Assembly: GCA_023665505.1 (NCBI GenBank)
Contig: JAMPDU010000014.1
Span: 1 to 37,991, forward strand
Direction of reading: 5' to 3'
DNA: 37,991 nt
From: Ruminococcus sp.
GTDB lineage: Bacteria > Bacillota > Clostridia > Oscillospirales > Ruminococcaceae
Shown here one piece after another: positions 15,310 through 24,470 of the stretch. The number at the start of each line of letters is the position of its first letter. The first letter of the stretch is position 1. A program made the translations under genes and the position numbers. A model generated the notes under the pieces. That model saw only the letters and a program-made list of their open reading frames with translations. It ran no database searches and was not told the origin of the DNA.

Positions 15310-16016
15310 TGGGAGCGATTTTCAGACGGGAGCTGAAGGCTTATTTCACCTCCCCAATCGCGTATATTTTTATCGCGGTTTTCTATATTTACACATCAAC
15401 GTTTTTCACAAACTACAACCTTTATTACGGCACAACGGATATGTCCAACTCGTTCACAAGCGCGTTCACTATCATAATGATACTGCTGCCGCTGCTGACA
15501 ATGCGGCTCTTCACCGAGGAAAAACGCCTTAAAACAGACCAGTGCCTGCTTACCGCGCCGGTAAATCTTTTCTCCATAGTTATGGGGAAATTCCTCGCGG
15601 CGGTGTGCGTTTTCCTCTGCGCAATGGCGATTTACGTGCTGTACGTTATAACCCTTGTGGCTTTGGCGGGAACGGTCGCCTGGGCGACGGTTATCGGCAA
15701 CTTTGTTGCACTCCTGCTTTTGGGCGCGAGCTTTATCTCAATCGGCATCTTCGTTTCCGCCATGACGGAAAACCAAGTGGTCGCGGCGATAGTCAGCTTT
15801 ATCATCATTATTCTTTTCTATATGATAGACGTTTTTGCGGGCAGCGTCCAAATCGAGTGGCTCAGAACGGCTATGTCCAACTTAGGTTTCTATACACGGT
15901 ACTACGAATTTTCCACGGGAATATTCAGCGTTCCCAGCCTCGTGTTCTTTTTAAGCGCGATTTTCATATTCAACTTTTTAACCGTACGCGCCCTTGAAAA
16001 GCGCCGCTGGTCATAA
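15309..16016 (+). CDS. ABC-2 type permease (GldF-like)
   Basis: A 235-residue integral membrane protein with six predicted helices (about 15-35, 52-75, 95-120, 128-155, 160-180 and 210-228). It has the amphipathic start FRRELKAYFTSPIAYIFI and the MRLFTEEKRLKTDQCLLTAPV loop typical of ABC-2 permeases found with GldG-like proteins. The start overlaps the ATPase stop by one base, so the two are made together. The family exports lipids, glycans, drugs or peptides; this cargo is unknown. Confidence 0.88.
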   Translation: MGAIFRRELKAYFTSPIAYIFIAVFYIYTSTFFTNYNLYYGTTDMSNSFTSAFTIIMILLPLLTMRLFTEEKRLKTDQCLLTAPVNLFSIVMGKFLAAVCVFLCAMAIYVLYVITLVALAGTVAWATVIGNFVALLLLGASFISIGIFVSAMTENQVVAAIVSFIIIILFYMIDVFAGSVQIEWLRTAMSNLGFYTRYYEFSTGIFSVPSLVFFLSAIFIFNFLTVRALEKRRWS

Positions 16017-16034
16017 TTCGGAGGTGCTTTTGAA

Positions 16035-17522
16035 ATGAAGATAAATACCAAAAAATTAAAGTACGGCACCGTGGCAACGGTGATAACGGTAATCGTTATC
16101 GTACTGGTTGTGCTGCTCAACGTCATAGTTTCCGCGCTGGGGGAACGTTACAACCTTAAGTTCGACCTCACCCCCAACAGCAACTTTGAAATAAGCAAGG
16201 ACACCACCGACTACCTCGCCAAGCTGAACGAAAACGTGGAGATATGCACCACCGTGGACGAGCTTTTATTCGAGACAACCGAGAACATCTACTACCGCCA
16301 AGCATACGAGGTGCTGAAAAAGTACGCCCAAAATTCCGACAAGGTGGACGTAAATTTCGTGGACATGACCGTTAACCCCACCTATGTTGAAAAGTACCGC
16401 CAGTACTACAGCGGCAGCATCAACGACTACAGCATCGTAATCTTCAACGAGGATTCCAAAAGAATAAGAGTGGTTTCCGTCAACGACCTTTTCAATACCG
16501 AGTTTGACTACAACTACTTCACCAACAGCATAGTTTCCTCAAAAGCCGAGCAGGTGCTGACTTCGGCTATTATGTACGTCACCGACCCCGACCCCAAAAC
16601 GGCGGTGTACCTTAATGTAATCAGCCAGAGCGACGGCGGGAACATTACCGATATGCTTGAAACCAACGGCTTTGATATTGTAACCGTTGACCCCCTCACC
16701 GAGGAAATCCCCACGGACGCCGACCTTATAGTCATAAACGCGCCCTTAAACGATTTCTCCGAGGAGCTTATTCAGACCCTCTACAACTTTATGGAAAACG
16801 GCGGAAATTACGGCAAAACCATGATTTACACCGCCGGCTATTCACAGAACGCCACACCCAACATCAACGCCTTTATCGAGGAATGGGGCATTAAAGTCGG
16901 CGACGGCATTATTGCCGAAAACAACGCCCAAAACCGCGTTTCCGCCTCAAGCCCCTACAACATAAAGGCTTACATCGAAAGCGGAGACTACACGGGCGGC
17001 ATTCCCGAGGAAACCCTCTCAAACCCCGTCGCCGTGCCAAACTCCCGCCCGCTGGAGCTGGTTTTCACCCACTCGGGCAGCACTGACGCCGTTTCCCTGC
17101 TGAATACCTCCGAGACGGCTTTCGTCATGACCAATGAAATGATGGAGCATATCGCCGAAACCAACGAAATGCCCGAAGTCACCGAGCAGGAGATTTCCGT
17201 AATGGCTCTTTCAAGGAAGTACGCCTTTATCGACAACGTGCAAACCTACTCGAACCTTATCGTTTTCGGCAGCGAGTACATTCTCGACAGCAGCCTCACA
17301 AGCATGTCCTACTACAACAACGGCGATTACTTTGTCTCTCTCGTCAACAAGCTTTTCGGCAAGGAGGACGGTCTCTACATCGTTGCCAAAGACCTCTCCA
17401 GCCCCACCTACGAAACCAACGAGGCGCAGGCAAACACCCTCAGAATAGTTTTCATGTTCGTCCTGCCCGGACTTGTGGCGGCGGCGGGAATTGCCGTGTG
17501 GCTCAAAAGGAGACATAAGTAA
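16035..17522 (+). CDS. GldG-family ABC auxiliary membrane protein
   Basis: A 495-residue protein with one N-terminal membrane helix (about 14-36), a long extracytoplasmic region, and a C-terminal helix (about 468-488) ending in KRRHK. After the first helix comes LKFDLTPNSNFEIS, the usual opening of the GldG/intraflagellar-transport-52-like sensor domain. GldG is an ABC partner in Bacteroidetes gliding, but homologues are common in non-gliding Firmicutes beside ABC-2 permeases, so gliding is not implied. GGAGG lies 11 nt before ATG. It overlaps the DUF4340 gene by one base. Confidence 0.82.
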   Translation: MKINTKKLKYGTVATVITVIVIVLVVLLNVIVSALGERYNLKFDLTPNSNFEISKDTTDYLAKLNENVEICTTVDELLFETTENIYYRQAYEVLKKYAQNSDKVDVNFVDMTVNPTYVEKYRQYYSGSINDYSIVIFNEDSKRIRVVSVNDLFNTEFDYNYFTNSIVSSKAEQVLTSAIMYVTDPDPKTAVYLNVISQSDGGNITDMLETNGFDIVTVDPLTEEIPTDADLIVINAPLNDFSEELIQTLYNFMENGGNYGKTMIYTAGYSQNATPNINAFIEEWGIKVGDGIIAENNAQNRVSASSPYNIKAYIESGDYTGGIPEETLSNPVAVPNSRPLELVFTHSGSTDAVSLLNTSETAFVMTNEMMEHIAETNEMPEVTEQEISVMALSRKYAFIDNVQTYSNLIVFGSEYILDSSLTSMSYYNNGDYFVSLVNKLFGKEDGLYIVAKDLSSPTYETNEAQANTLRIVFMFVLPGLVAAAGIAVWLKRRHK

Positions 17523-18985
17523 TGAAAAAAAATATAAAGTATATTATAATTTTCTGCGTCATAGCGGCGGTTTTGGCGGGACTTCTCATAGTCCTCAACC
17601 TCACCGCCCCCGCCGAGGAGGAAGAGGAAACCGATACGGAAAGCGACGTTCAATCCTCCCTCCTTTACGACAAGAACCCAAGCGACATCTCCAAACTGGA
17701 AATCTCCAACGAGTACGGCACGTACGAGGTAATCCGCGTGGGCGAGGGAGACGACGCCGCCTGGACTGTAGCCGAGCTTGCGGGTCTGCCCATGAGCAGC
17801 GCGAGTATGGGTACTCTCCTTGAAAACGCCGCCAGCGTTACCGCGAAACAAACCGTTGTCGAAAGCGCGGAGGACCTGTCAATTTACGGCTTGTCCGAGC
17901 CTGCCGCGACGGTTACCGCAGCCTTCTCCGACAGCGCGAACACCGTGAAAAAGCTTTTCATCGGCAACCTCGCCCCCAACGGCACAATGCGCTACGTCAT
18001 GACCGAGGGCGACCCCAAGGTGTACACCGTGTTAAATTCCAAGCTGAACGCTTTTCTCGAGAGCAAAAATTACGTGCTCAACAAAATACTCTACACGGTT
18101 CGCACCGCCGCCGACGAGAACGATACCACCGATTACACCCGCGTAAATAAAATGACAATCACCCGCCCCGACCTCGATTACGACTTCGTTATCGAGTACG
18201 ACGAGCGGCTTGACGACGACAGCCTTATGACGGCGAATTCGTCCACGTACGTTATCACTTCCCCCGTTTTCCGCGAGCTTAACCCCGAAACCTCCGCAGC
18301 CGTTATGGACGGGATTTTCGGTCTTACCGCCGACGGTTTCGGCGTGCTCAACCCCGTTGACGAGGACTTCGCCGACAGCGGAATAACCGAACCCGCCGCC
18401 GAAATACTCTTTGAAATAAACGGCGGCGACGTTATCAAGCTGACCGTGGGCAGCGAGTGTTTCGACGACGACGGCGCGAAAATCGGGCGGTACGTCTACA
18501 TCGAGGGCGGCGCGGTAATCTACGTCATTGCCGAAAGCAGCCTCCCTTGGCTGACGGCGACCCCTCTTGACATCTGCACCGCCATGATTACGTCCAACTA
18601 TATTTACGACGTAAGAACCCTCGAAATCAGCGGCGGCGCGGACATGACTTTCACCGTGACGGGCAGCGGCGCGGACGATTTCGCCGTCAAACTTGACGGC
18701 GCTGAGGCAGACGCGGAAGAGTTCAAAACCCTTTACCAGTTCCTGTTAAAAGTTCCCGGCGACGAGCTTTACTTCGAGGAAACGGACGCCGAACCCTCGG
18801 TTTCCGTAAAAATAACCACTGTCCGCGGCGAGGACTTGATAGAGTTCCTCCCCTCCGACGGGCGCAAAGCGGTAATCCGCCTCAACGGCAAGGTGTGCTA
18901 CAAATGCGCCTCCGCCTATGTGGACAGGCTTTTAAGCAACTTGGAGCTTTTCAAAAACGGCGAAAAAATAATCGGCACATGGTAA
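17522..18985 (+). CDS. DUF4340 domain protein, membrane-anchored
   Basis: A 487-residue protein with an N-terminal anchor (about 7-28) followed by an acidic linker and a repeated beta-rich extracellular region. Units such as DISKLEISNEYGTYEVIR, LSIYGLSEPAATVTAAF and KLFIGNLAPNGTMRYVM are characteristic of DUF4340, which nearly always accompanies GldG-like proteins. It probably forms an extracytoplasmic complex with the GldG-like protein and the permease. The single-base overlap (TAATG) with the preceding gene makes four tightly linked genes. No terminator is visible after it. Cargo and role unknown. Confidence 0.8.
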   Translation: MKKNIKYIIIFCVIAAVLAGLLIVLNLTAPAEEEEETDTESDVQSSLLYDKNPSDISKLEISNEYGTYEVIRVGEGDDAAWTVAELAGLPMSSASMGTLLENAASVTAKQTVVESAEDLSIYGLSEPAATVTAAFSDSANTVKKLFIGNLAPNGTMRYVMTEGDPKVYTVLNSKLNAFLESKNYVLNKILYTVRTAADENDTTDYTRVNKMTITRPDLDYDFVIEYDERLDDDSLMTANSSTYVITSPVFRELNPETSAAVMDGIFGLTADGFGVLNPVDEDFADSGITEPAAEILFEINGGDVIKLTVGSECFDDDGAKIGRYVYIEGGAVIYVIAESSLPWLTATPLDICTAMITSNYIYDVRTLEISGGADMTFTVTGSGADDFAVKLDGAEADAEEFKTLYQFLLKVPGDELYFEETDAEPSVSVKITTVRGEDLIEFLPSDGRKAVIRLNGKVCYKCASAYVDRLLSNLELFKNGEKIIGTW

Positions 18986-19078
18986 GCGCTGCGACAGGAT
19001 TTGCAAATGAAATGCAGTATAATAAAAAAGTTGCCAAAAATAATAAATAAATTTCTCCGTATTTTTTAAAATTTCCTC

Positions 19079-19107
19079 TTGATTTTATTAATTTTTTATG
19101 TTATAAT
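19079..19107 (+). promoter_or_regulatory. Sigma-A promoter for the 101-residue protein
   Basis: TTGATT (19079-19084), 17-nt spacer, TATAAT (19102-19107), extended -10 TGT. The leader contains a small hairpin AATTCC/GGAATT (19125-19141). The rest of 18986-19189 shows nothing else. Confidence 0.7.
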
Positions 19108-19189
19108 ATTATTGTGAGTGAAATAATTCCTTAACGGAATTGAAACAAGTACGGAGAAACAATTTACAAACAGAAAAGGAGGATACACT

Positions 19190-19495
19190 ATGGCGGAAAC
19201 AAACACAGCGGCAGAAAAGGAGAGCAAATTTCTCCACTATAAAGGCTACCCTCTTGTGAGAAATAAGGACGAAATTTATTACGGAAATATGTCCGACAAA
19301 TACGTTATCTGGATGCAGATAACCGAAAAAACAAAGGTAGGCGATTTGGACGTTGCCAGCAAGGTAAAAATTTACAAAATGGCAACCGACGAAAAACTTT
19401 CCCCCCTTGAGGCAATCGTCAAGCAAAGCGAGAAAAGCAGCCTTTACGAGGCTTTGGACATTGCCTACGCATGGCTTTCAAGGCAAACCGCATAA
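19190..19495 (+). CDS. Conserved small clostridial protein of unknown function
   Basis: A 101-residue soluble protein. The pattern FLHYKGYPLVRNKDEIYYGNMSDKYVI...DVASKVKIYKM...SEKSSLYEALDIAYAWLSR matches a small family I recall from many Clostridia without an assigned role. It is likely a compact beta-rich domain with a C-terminal helix. AAAGGAGG lies 8 nt before ATG, and it has its own promoter and a strong terminator, so it is a separate unit between the ABC genes and ftsZ. Confidence 0.75.
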   Translation: MAETNTAAEKESKFLHYKGYPLVRNKDEIYYGNMSDKYVIWMQITEKTKVGDLDVASKVKIYKMATDEKLSPLEAIVKQSEKSSLYEALDIAYAWLSRQTA

Positions 19496-19502
19496 AAAAG
19501 GC

Positions 19503-19534
19503 AAAACCCCTCCACGAAAACGGAGGGGTTTTTT
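19503..19534 (+). terminator. Terminator after the 101-residue protein
   Basis: AAAACCCCTCC (19503-19513) pairs with GGAGGGGTTTT (19522-19532), followed by further T residues to 19534. Confidence 0.92.
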
Positions 19535-19542
19535 ATATTGCC

Positions 19543-19574
19543 AAAAAATACCCTCCCAAATCGGGAGGGTATTT
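19543..19574 (-). terminator. Terminator after ftsZ
   Basis: On the minus strand AAATACCCTCCC pairs with GGGAGGGTATTT (arms 19563-19574 and 19546-19557) and is followed by TTT down to 19543. It starts 16 nt past the ftsZ stop and faces the plus-strand terminator. Confidence 0.88.
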
Positions 19575-19589
19575 CCATATCCTGTACAA

Positions 19590-20675
19590 TTATGAACGGT
19601 TGTTAAAAATTCCCAAAAGCTCGGTGTAATCGTCAATAGCGCTGGACTTCTCGGGTTCAGCCGTTTCACCGGCGGCAGCTTTTTCCTGATCGGCGTTGAT
19701 AACCATACCCTCGCCCAAATTCTTAAACCCGGAGGCGATAACCGTAAGATTAATCTCGTCCTCCATTTTGTCGTTGAAACTCGCGCCGAAGATGAACTCA
19801 ACGTCCGGGTCGGCAGCCTCGGTAATGAGCTTTGTGGCGGTGTCAATGTCCGTGGAAAGCGTGTCCTCCGACATAACAATGTTGATGAGCAGCCTCGTCG
19901 CGCCGCTGATGGAAGTCTCCAGCAGCGGGCTTGTAATAACCGCCGTAGCCGCCTCCACAGCCTTGTCCTTGCCCGAGCCGTGACCAATCGCCATGTGGGC
20001 GTAACCCGCGTTTTTCATGGTAGTCTCCACGTCCGCGAAATCGAGGTTGATAAAGCCGTCCACCGTGATAAGCTCGGCGATTGACTTAACGCCCGTTTTA
20101 AGAATATCGTCCGCAAGGGAAAAGCTCTCTTTCATCGTCAGCGGCTTTTCCGAAGAGGAAATCAACTTCTCGTTGGGAATAACCACCAGCGAGTCCACAT
20201 GTTTCATCAGCTCGCCGATGCCCTTTTCCGCTTGGGTCATTTTCGCCTTTTGCTCGAAGTTGAAAGGCTTTGTAACCACCGCCACGGTAAGTATATCCAT
20301 TTCCTTGGCGATTTCCGCCACCACGGGAGCAGCCCCCGTGCCCGTTCCGCCGCCCATACCCGCGGCGATAAACACCATAGTTGAGCCTTTGATAGCCGCG
20401 GCAATTTCGTCCCGGTTCTCCTGCGCGCTGCGCTCGCCGATTTCGGGTTTGTTGCCTGCGCCTCTGCCTCGGGTCAGCTTTTCGCCTATCTGCACCTTAG
20501 TGGTCGCCTTTGAGGAACGCAAAGCCGCCGCGTCGGTATTGACCGCCACGAACTCAACGTCGCATATACCCTCGGTAGCCATGCAGTTCAGCGCGTTTCC
20601 GCCGCCGCCGCCGACGCCTATGACCTTTATGTTTATGTCGGAATAAATCTCCTCATTATCAACAGAAAAACCCAT
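19590..20675 (-). CDS. ftsZ: Cell division protein FtsZ
   Basis: A 361-residue tubulin-like GTPase that forms the division ring. The GTP-binding GGGTGTG motif is at 108-114, the N-terminal GVGGGGGNALN at 20-30, and the T7 synergy loop N210-L-D-F-A-D215 supplies the catalytic acidic residues of the next subunit. The C-terminal linker is short (about 325-345). The tail DDYTELLGIFNNRS differs from the common IPxFLR type but keeps the acidic-hydrophobic-basic pattern that binds partners. AGGAGG precedes the ATG. It has its own promoter (20738-20766). Confidence 0.98.
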   Translation of the reverse strand: MGFSVDNEEIYSDINIKVIGVGGGGGNALNCMATEGICDVEFVAVNTDAAALRSSKATTKVQIGEKLTRGRGAGNKPEIGERSAQENRDEIAAAIKGSTMVFIAAGMGGGTGTGAAPVVAEIAKEMDILTVAVVTKPFNFEQKAKMTQAEKGIGELMKHVDSLVVIPNEKLISSSEKPLTMKESFSLADDILKTGVKSIAELITVDGFINLDFADVETTMKNAGYAHMAIGHGSGKDKAVEAATAVITSPLLETSISGATRLLINIVMSEDTLSTDIDTATKLITEAADPDVEFIFGASFNDKMEDEINLTVIASGFKNLGEGMVINADQEKAAAGETAEPEKSSAIDDYTELLGIFNNRS

Positions 20676-20737
20676 TTATAACGTCCTCCTAATAAAATTC
20701 CCTTGCAATCCGAAAATCACACATATATACAATTATT

Positions 20738-20766
20738 ATTGTACCATACTTTACAGAAATTTGCAA
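20738..20766 (-). promoter_or_regulatory. Sigma-A promoter for ftsZ
   Basis: On the minus strand TTGCAA (20766-20761), 17-nt spacer, TACAAT (20743-20738) with extended -10 TGG. The gap between ftsQ and ftsZ is 171 bp, so ftsZ can be expressed apart from the rest of the cluster. Confidence 0.75.
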
Positions 20767-20846
20767 GTGGTTTGGAAAAAAAATATACGTTTTAGAAAAA
20801 ATTACTAAAAATAATGCTTTGTCGACCCTTTTAGATGTTAGAATTT

Positions 20847-21776
20847 CTATTCAAAGTTTAATTTTGTCGTAACCTCCCCCTCGTTTTCGCCATCCGAAAC
20901 CGTTTCGGAATTTTCGGAATTTTCCTCCGCGTCCTCCCGGTCACGCTGTTCCTGCCTGTCGGCGTTTTCGCGGAGCATCTTGTGCATCTCCTCAATCTGC
21001 TCCATATCCGCCTTGCTTAGCAGCGAGCCGCCGTTTTCCAGCATGCGCAGCTGCCCCTCCGCGTCCGGCGAAATCTTAGTGGTAATTATTTCCTCCGCCA
21101 AACGGAATTTGTAGTCAATCTCCGAAATTACCCCAAGCTCAATGGTAAGCCTGTTGTCGTACACGCAGCTTATGTTCAGCCTGTCGGTAACGTCAAAGCT
21201 GGTTATTTTTGAGACAAACCCGTCGCCGCGGCGGTTAAGCAGCCCGTAAATCACCTCGGTTTTGTTTTCGTCCTCCGAGGCGAACTTCATGCCCTCCGCC
21301 ATGTCCTCGGCGGGGTTCGCCCCGTAAAAAATCAGCAAACCCTCCGGGGGGCTTTCCGCCATGCGGAGTATCTTCCCCCCGCCGCTGACTATAAAGAACC
21401 CGCCGTCTTTCTGCATACACGCGCATTCCTCGCAGGGCGTGACGGTAATTTCCACCGACGTGGGCAGCTTTCGCCTTATCTCGGCGCTTTCGATGTAGAT
21501 AAGCTCCGAGGTAATTTTTTCCTCCGCCTTTCCCATATTTTTCCTAATCATGTTGTCGCCGCCGTTTATACCGCTTGCGGCAATAATTTCCTCCGCTTTG
21601 TACTTTGACGACCCCTTTACCGTCACCGTGTCGATGTTGAAAAACACCGTCACCGACAGCACGCCGAATATCACCGCCGCGATAAAAAGCACCGTCCCGT
21701 AATAAAGGGACATATTCCGTTTTCGTTTCTGCCGCGCCACGGGACTTCCCGGCGGGCGGCGATTTTCATTTCCCAT
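20847..21776 (-). CDS. ftsQ: Cell division protein FtsQ/DivIB
   Basis: A 309-residue bitopic division protein. A basic cytoplasmic start (RRPPGSPVARQKRKR) is followed by one membrane helix (about 23-46), a POTRA domain opening with DTVTVKGSSKYKAEEII, and the beta domain to about residue 245. The C-terminal 60 residues are a charged Glu/Asp/Lys tail. Family members sit in the FtsQ-FtsL-FtsB complex that activates septal peptidoglycan synthesis. Its leader carries TACTAACCTCTGAT, a short piece of the 7-nt arrays seen before ribF and ftsW. Confidence 0.9.
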   Translation of the reverse strand: MGNENRRPPGSPVARQKRKRNMSLYYGTVLFIAAVIFGVLSVTVFFNIDTVTVKGSSKYKAEEIIAASGINGGDNMIRKNMGKAEEKITSELIYIESAEIRRKLPTSVEITVTPCEECACMQKDGGFFIVSGGGKILRMAESPPEGLLIFYGANPAEDMAEGMKFASEDENKTEVIYGLLNRRGDGFVSKITSFDVTDRLNISCVYDNRLTIELGVISEIDYKFRLAEEIITTKISPDAEGQLRMLENGGSLLSKADMEQIEEMHKMLRENADRQEQRDREDAEENSENSETVSDGENEGEVTTKLNFE

Positions 21777-21849
21777 AAAAATTTACTCCAATCAGAGGTT
21801 AGTATTTTACGTACCGCCAATCTGTACGGAACGGGTTAATGTGCGGTAC

Positions 21850-23106
21850 TTAAACCCTCGAAATATCCGCGCCCACAGCCGCGAGAACGTTCTCGATTTC
21901 CTCGTAACCCCTGTCGATGTAGTGTATATTTGAAATTTCGCTCCGTCCCTCCGCCGAAAGCGCCGCTGTAACAAGCCCCGCGCCTCCCCGCAGGTCGGGA
22001 GCCTCAACCTTTGCCCCGTAAAGGCGGTTCACACCCTCGATAACCGCCACTTTTCCCTCCACAAGGACGTCCGCGCCCATTCGGCGCAAGCCGTCGACGT
22101 GTTTATAGCGGTTCTCGAAGATGTTTTCCACAAACACGGAAGTCCCCTTTGCGCGGCACAAAGCCGCCATTACAAACGCCTGAGCGTCGGTGGGGAAACC
22201 GGGGTACACCATGGTGCGAATTGGCGCAATCGCCCGCAGGGGGCGGTTTGCCGCAAAATATATTTTGTCGCCGAAAGCGTGAACTATACAGCCCATTTGC
22301 TCGAAAATCGGCAGAATGCTCTCCATGTCGGCGGGACGGCAGTTTAACGCGGTAATGCCGCCCCCCGCAGCCGCGGCGCAGGCAAGGTAGGTGGCGCAGG
22401 CTATTCTGTCCGGCATTACGGTGTACTCGCAGCCGTGGAGCTTTTTCACGCCGCTGACGGTGATTTTGCCGCTGCCCGCGCCTGAAATTTTCGCTCCGCA
22501 GGCGTTGAGGAAGTCCGCCAAATCGGCAATTTCCGGCTCTCGGGCGGCGTTTTGAATGACCGTCACGCCGTCGGCAAGAACCGCCGCAAGCAGGATATTT
22601 TCGGTAGTGCCCACCGAGGGAAAGGACAGGGAAATTTTCGCCCCCCGCAAGCCCCGCTCGGCGGAACAGTCTAGAACGCCGTACTCTTCGCGGATAGTCA
22701 CGCCCATTTTGCGCAGGGCGGCAAGGTGCATATCAATGGGTCGCGGACCCAAATCGCAGCCCCCGGGGAAGGTTATTCTGCACCGCCCCGCGCGCCCCAA
22801 AACCGCGCCCAAAAAGAAAATCGAGGAGCGCATTTCCCGCATAAGCTCGTCGGAGATACCCTCGGCGGTAACGGTTTCACACTTCAGCGTGACGGTGTGA
22901 CCCGCCTCAAACCGCGCTTTGCCGCCAAGGTACGTAAGAATGCGCATTGCCGAATATGTATCGGAAATTCTCGGGCAGTTGTGCACCGTTATTTCCTCGC
23001 CGCAGAGCACCGCCCCCGCCATTATGGGCAGGACGGCGTTTTTCGCCCCTTGTATGGAAATTTCTCCCTTTAGCTTTTTTCCTCCGTTTATGATCAGTTT
23101 CTGCAT
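21850..23106 (-). CDS. murA: UDP-N-acetylglucosamine 1-carboxyvinyltransferase
   Basis: A 418-residue MurA, which transfers enolpyruvate to UDP-GlcNAc in the first committed step of peptidoglycan synthesis. K22-N23 of the GAKNAVLP motif, the catalytic Cys C117 in FPGGCDLGPRP, and the late DLRGGAGLV motif with its conserved Arg are present. The Cys suggests sensitivity to fosfomycin, since resistant enzymes often have Asp here. The ATG at 23106 is preferred to a longer TTG form because of GGGAG about 10 nt upstream and the usual family start. Finding murA at this place, between murG and ftsQ, is a clostridial arrangement. Confidence 0.96.
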   Translation of the reverse strand: MQKLIINGGKKLKGEISIQGAKNAVLPIMAGAVLCGEEITVHNCPRISDTYSAMRILTYLGGKARFEAGHTVTLKCETVTAEGISDELMREMRSSIFFLGAVLGRAGRCRITFPGGCDLGPRPIDMHLAALRKMGVTIREEYGVLDCSAERGLRGAKISLSFPSVGTTENILLAAVLADGVTVIQNAAREPEIADLADFLNACGAKISGAGSGKITVSGVKKLHGCEYTVMPDRIACATYLACAAAAGGGITALNCRPADMESILPIFEQMGCIVHAFGDKIYFAANRPLRAIAPIRTMVYPGFPTDAQAFVMAALCRAKGTSVFVENIFENRYKHVDGLRRMGADVLVEGKVAVIEGVNRLYGAKVEAPDLRGGAGLVTAALSAEGRSEISNIHYIDRGYEEIENVLAAVGADISRV

Positions 23107-23189
23107 AGCGGCAGCTCCCTTACCATTTAATGCCAAATCCTTTTATTTGGTATTATTATGGTATGCAACTGCCAAAATTTGGTTAATAG

Positions 23190-24326
23190 TTAATCTTTTT
23201 TCTCAATCAAGCTTGAAATTACCCCGTAAATTCGGTCGGGAATGTCCTTGACATAGGTTTCCGCCGCCCGCTTTGAAAGGGTGTACAGCTTTGAGGGGTC
23301 GTCGATAAACTCTTCCACTTTTTGGATTAGAATTTCGTCGGTAAGATTTTTCTCCTCGATTACAACCGCCGCCCCCGCTCTGCCCAACACCATTGCGTTG
23401 TGGTACTGATGATTGGCGGTGACGTTGGGGGAGGGTATCAAAATCGAGGCTCTGCCCGCGGCTTGCAATTCCGAAATGGTGGACGCGCCGCTGCGGCTGA
23501 TGATAAGGTCGGCGGCGGCGGTGCAGACGTTCATGTTGTGAATGTATTCGTTAACCGAAATTCGTGGGTTGTTTTTGTAGTCCACGCCGTATTCGTCAAG
23601 CATAGGCAGGAAAGTTTCCCGCCCCATTTTGCCGTAGCCGTGAATGTGGTTCACGGGGACGCGGTTTTCCTTTTCCCACTTCATGAGGGCTGCCGCGCCT
23701 TTGTTTATCGCGCCCGCGCCCAGACTTCCGCCAAAGCTGAAAATGCAGATACTGTCGTCAAGACCCAGCTGTTTTTTCGCCTCGGCGCGGGACATTCCTC
23801 CCGAAAAGCCCGCCCGGACGGGAAGTCCCGTAACGGTGTAATTTGCGGCGGGGTCAAGGTGTCCCGCAGCCTCCTCCACGGTGAGCATAACGGCGTCCAC
23901 CTTTTTGGAGAGAAGTCGGTTGGTTATGCCCGGGAAAGCGTTCTGCTCGTGAATGGCGGTGGGAATGCCCATTTGCACGGCTTTTGCCAAAATCGGGTAG
24001 CTGACATACCCCCCTGTGCCTATCACAATATCGGGGGAAAAGTCGGCGATAATTTTATGGGCGCGGTGACCCGAGGCGGCAAGGTAGGCGGCGGCGCGGA
24101 CGTCCCGCACGAGATTTTTGGGGGTAATTTTCCGCTGAAAGCCGCTTATTTTTATCGGCGCGAAGTTGTACCCCTCTTTGGGGATTAGCCGCGCCTCCAT
24201 GCCGTTTGGAGTTCCCGCGAAGAGGAATTCCGCGTCGGGGTGGTGTTCCTTTATTATCGAGGCTATGGCGAGGGCGGGGTTGATGTGTCCGCCTGTGCCG
24301 CCGCCGGCGAGCAGTACCTTTAACAT
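23190..24326 (-). CDS. murG: Lipid II synthase MurG
   Basis: A 378-residue GT-B glycosyltransferase that adds GlcNAc to lipid I to give lipid II on the inner membrane face. The first G loop is LLAGGGTGGHINPALA (5-20), the second IGTGGYVSYPI with HEQNAFPG, the third SFGGSLGAGAIN, and the donor-binding motif ISRSGASTISEL; all are standard. AAAGG lies about 11 nt before ATG. The 166-bp gap to ftsW holds a palindromic repeat. A small imperfect inverted repeat (TGCCAAAT/ATTTGGTA) lies in the gap to murA. Confidence 0.97.
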   Translation of the reverse strand: MLKVLLAGGGTGGHINPALAIASIIKEHHPDAEFLFAGTPNGMEARLIPKEGYNFAPIKISGFQRKITPKNLVRDVRAAAYLAASGHRAHKIIADFSPDIVIGTGGYVSYPILAKAVQMGIPTAIHEQNAFPGITNRLLSKKVDAVMLTVEEAAGHLDPAANYTVTGLPVRAGFSGGMSRAEAKKQLGLDDSICIFSFGGSLGAGAINKGAAALMKWEKENRVPVNHIHGYGKMGRETFLPMLDEYGVDYKNNPRISVNEYIHNMNVCTAAADLIISRSGASTISELQAAGRASILIPSPNVTANHQYHNAMVLGRAGAAVVIEEKNLTDEILIQKVEEFIDDPSKLYTLSKRAAETYVKDIPDRIYGVISSLIEKKD

Positions 24327-24364
24327 AATTTTCCAAACCTTTCTGATAAAACTACCCGTTCGTC

Positions 24365-24454
24365 AGGCGGGAGCAAGCCCCCGCCCTACATTTATTTATT
24401 TTTATTATTTTAAAATAACCGTGGCAACCGTAGGGCGGGGGCTTGCTCCCGCCT
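24365..24454. repeat. Palindromic intergenic element, copy 2 (ftsW-murG)
   Basis: AGGCGGGAGCAAGCCCCCGC...CCTACA (24365-24390) and its exact inverse GTAGGGCGGGGGC...CCCGCCT (24430-24454) flank a 39-nt AT-rich centre. The two half-units point outward compared with copy 1, so the module is the half-unit and not the whole palindrome. Confidence 0.85.
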
Positions 24455-24470
24455 ATATTTACCGCCCTAT

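Noticed and set aside
14197..17522. Gliding motility genes (GldA/F/G)
   Set aside because: Only the ABC core families are similar; the Bacteroidetes-specific gliding partners are absent and such ABC sets are common in non-gliding Firmicutes.
22740..22800. Possible fosfomycin-resistance change in MurA
   Set aside because: The catalytic position reads Cys (PGGC), not Asp, so the ordinary sensitive type is expected.
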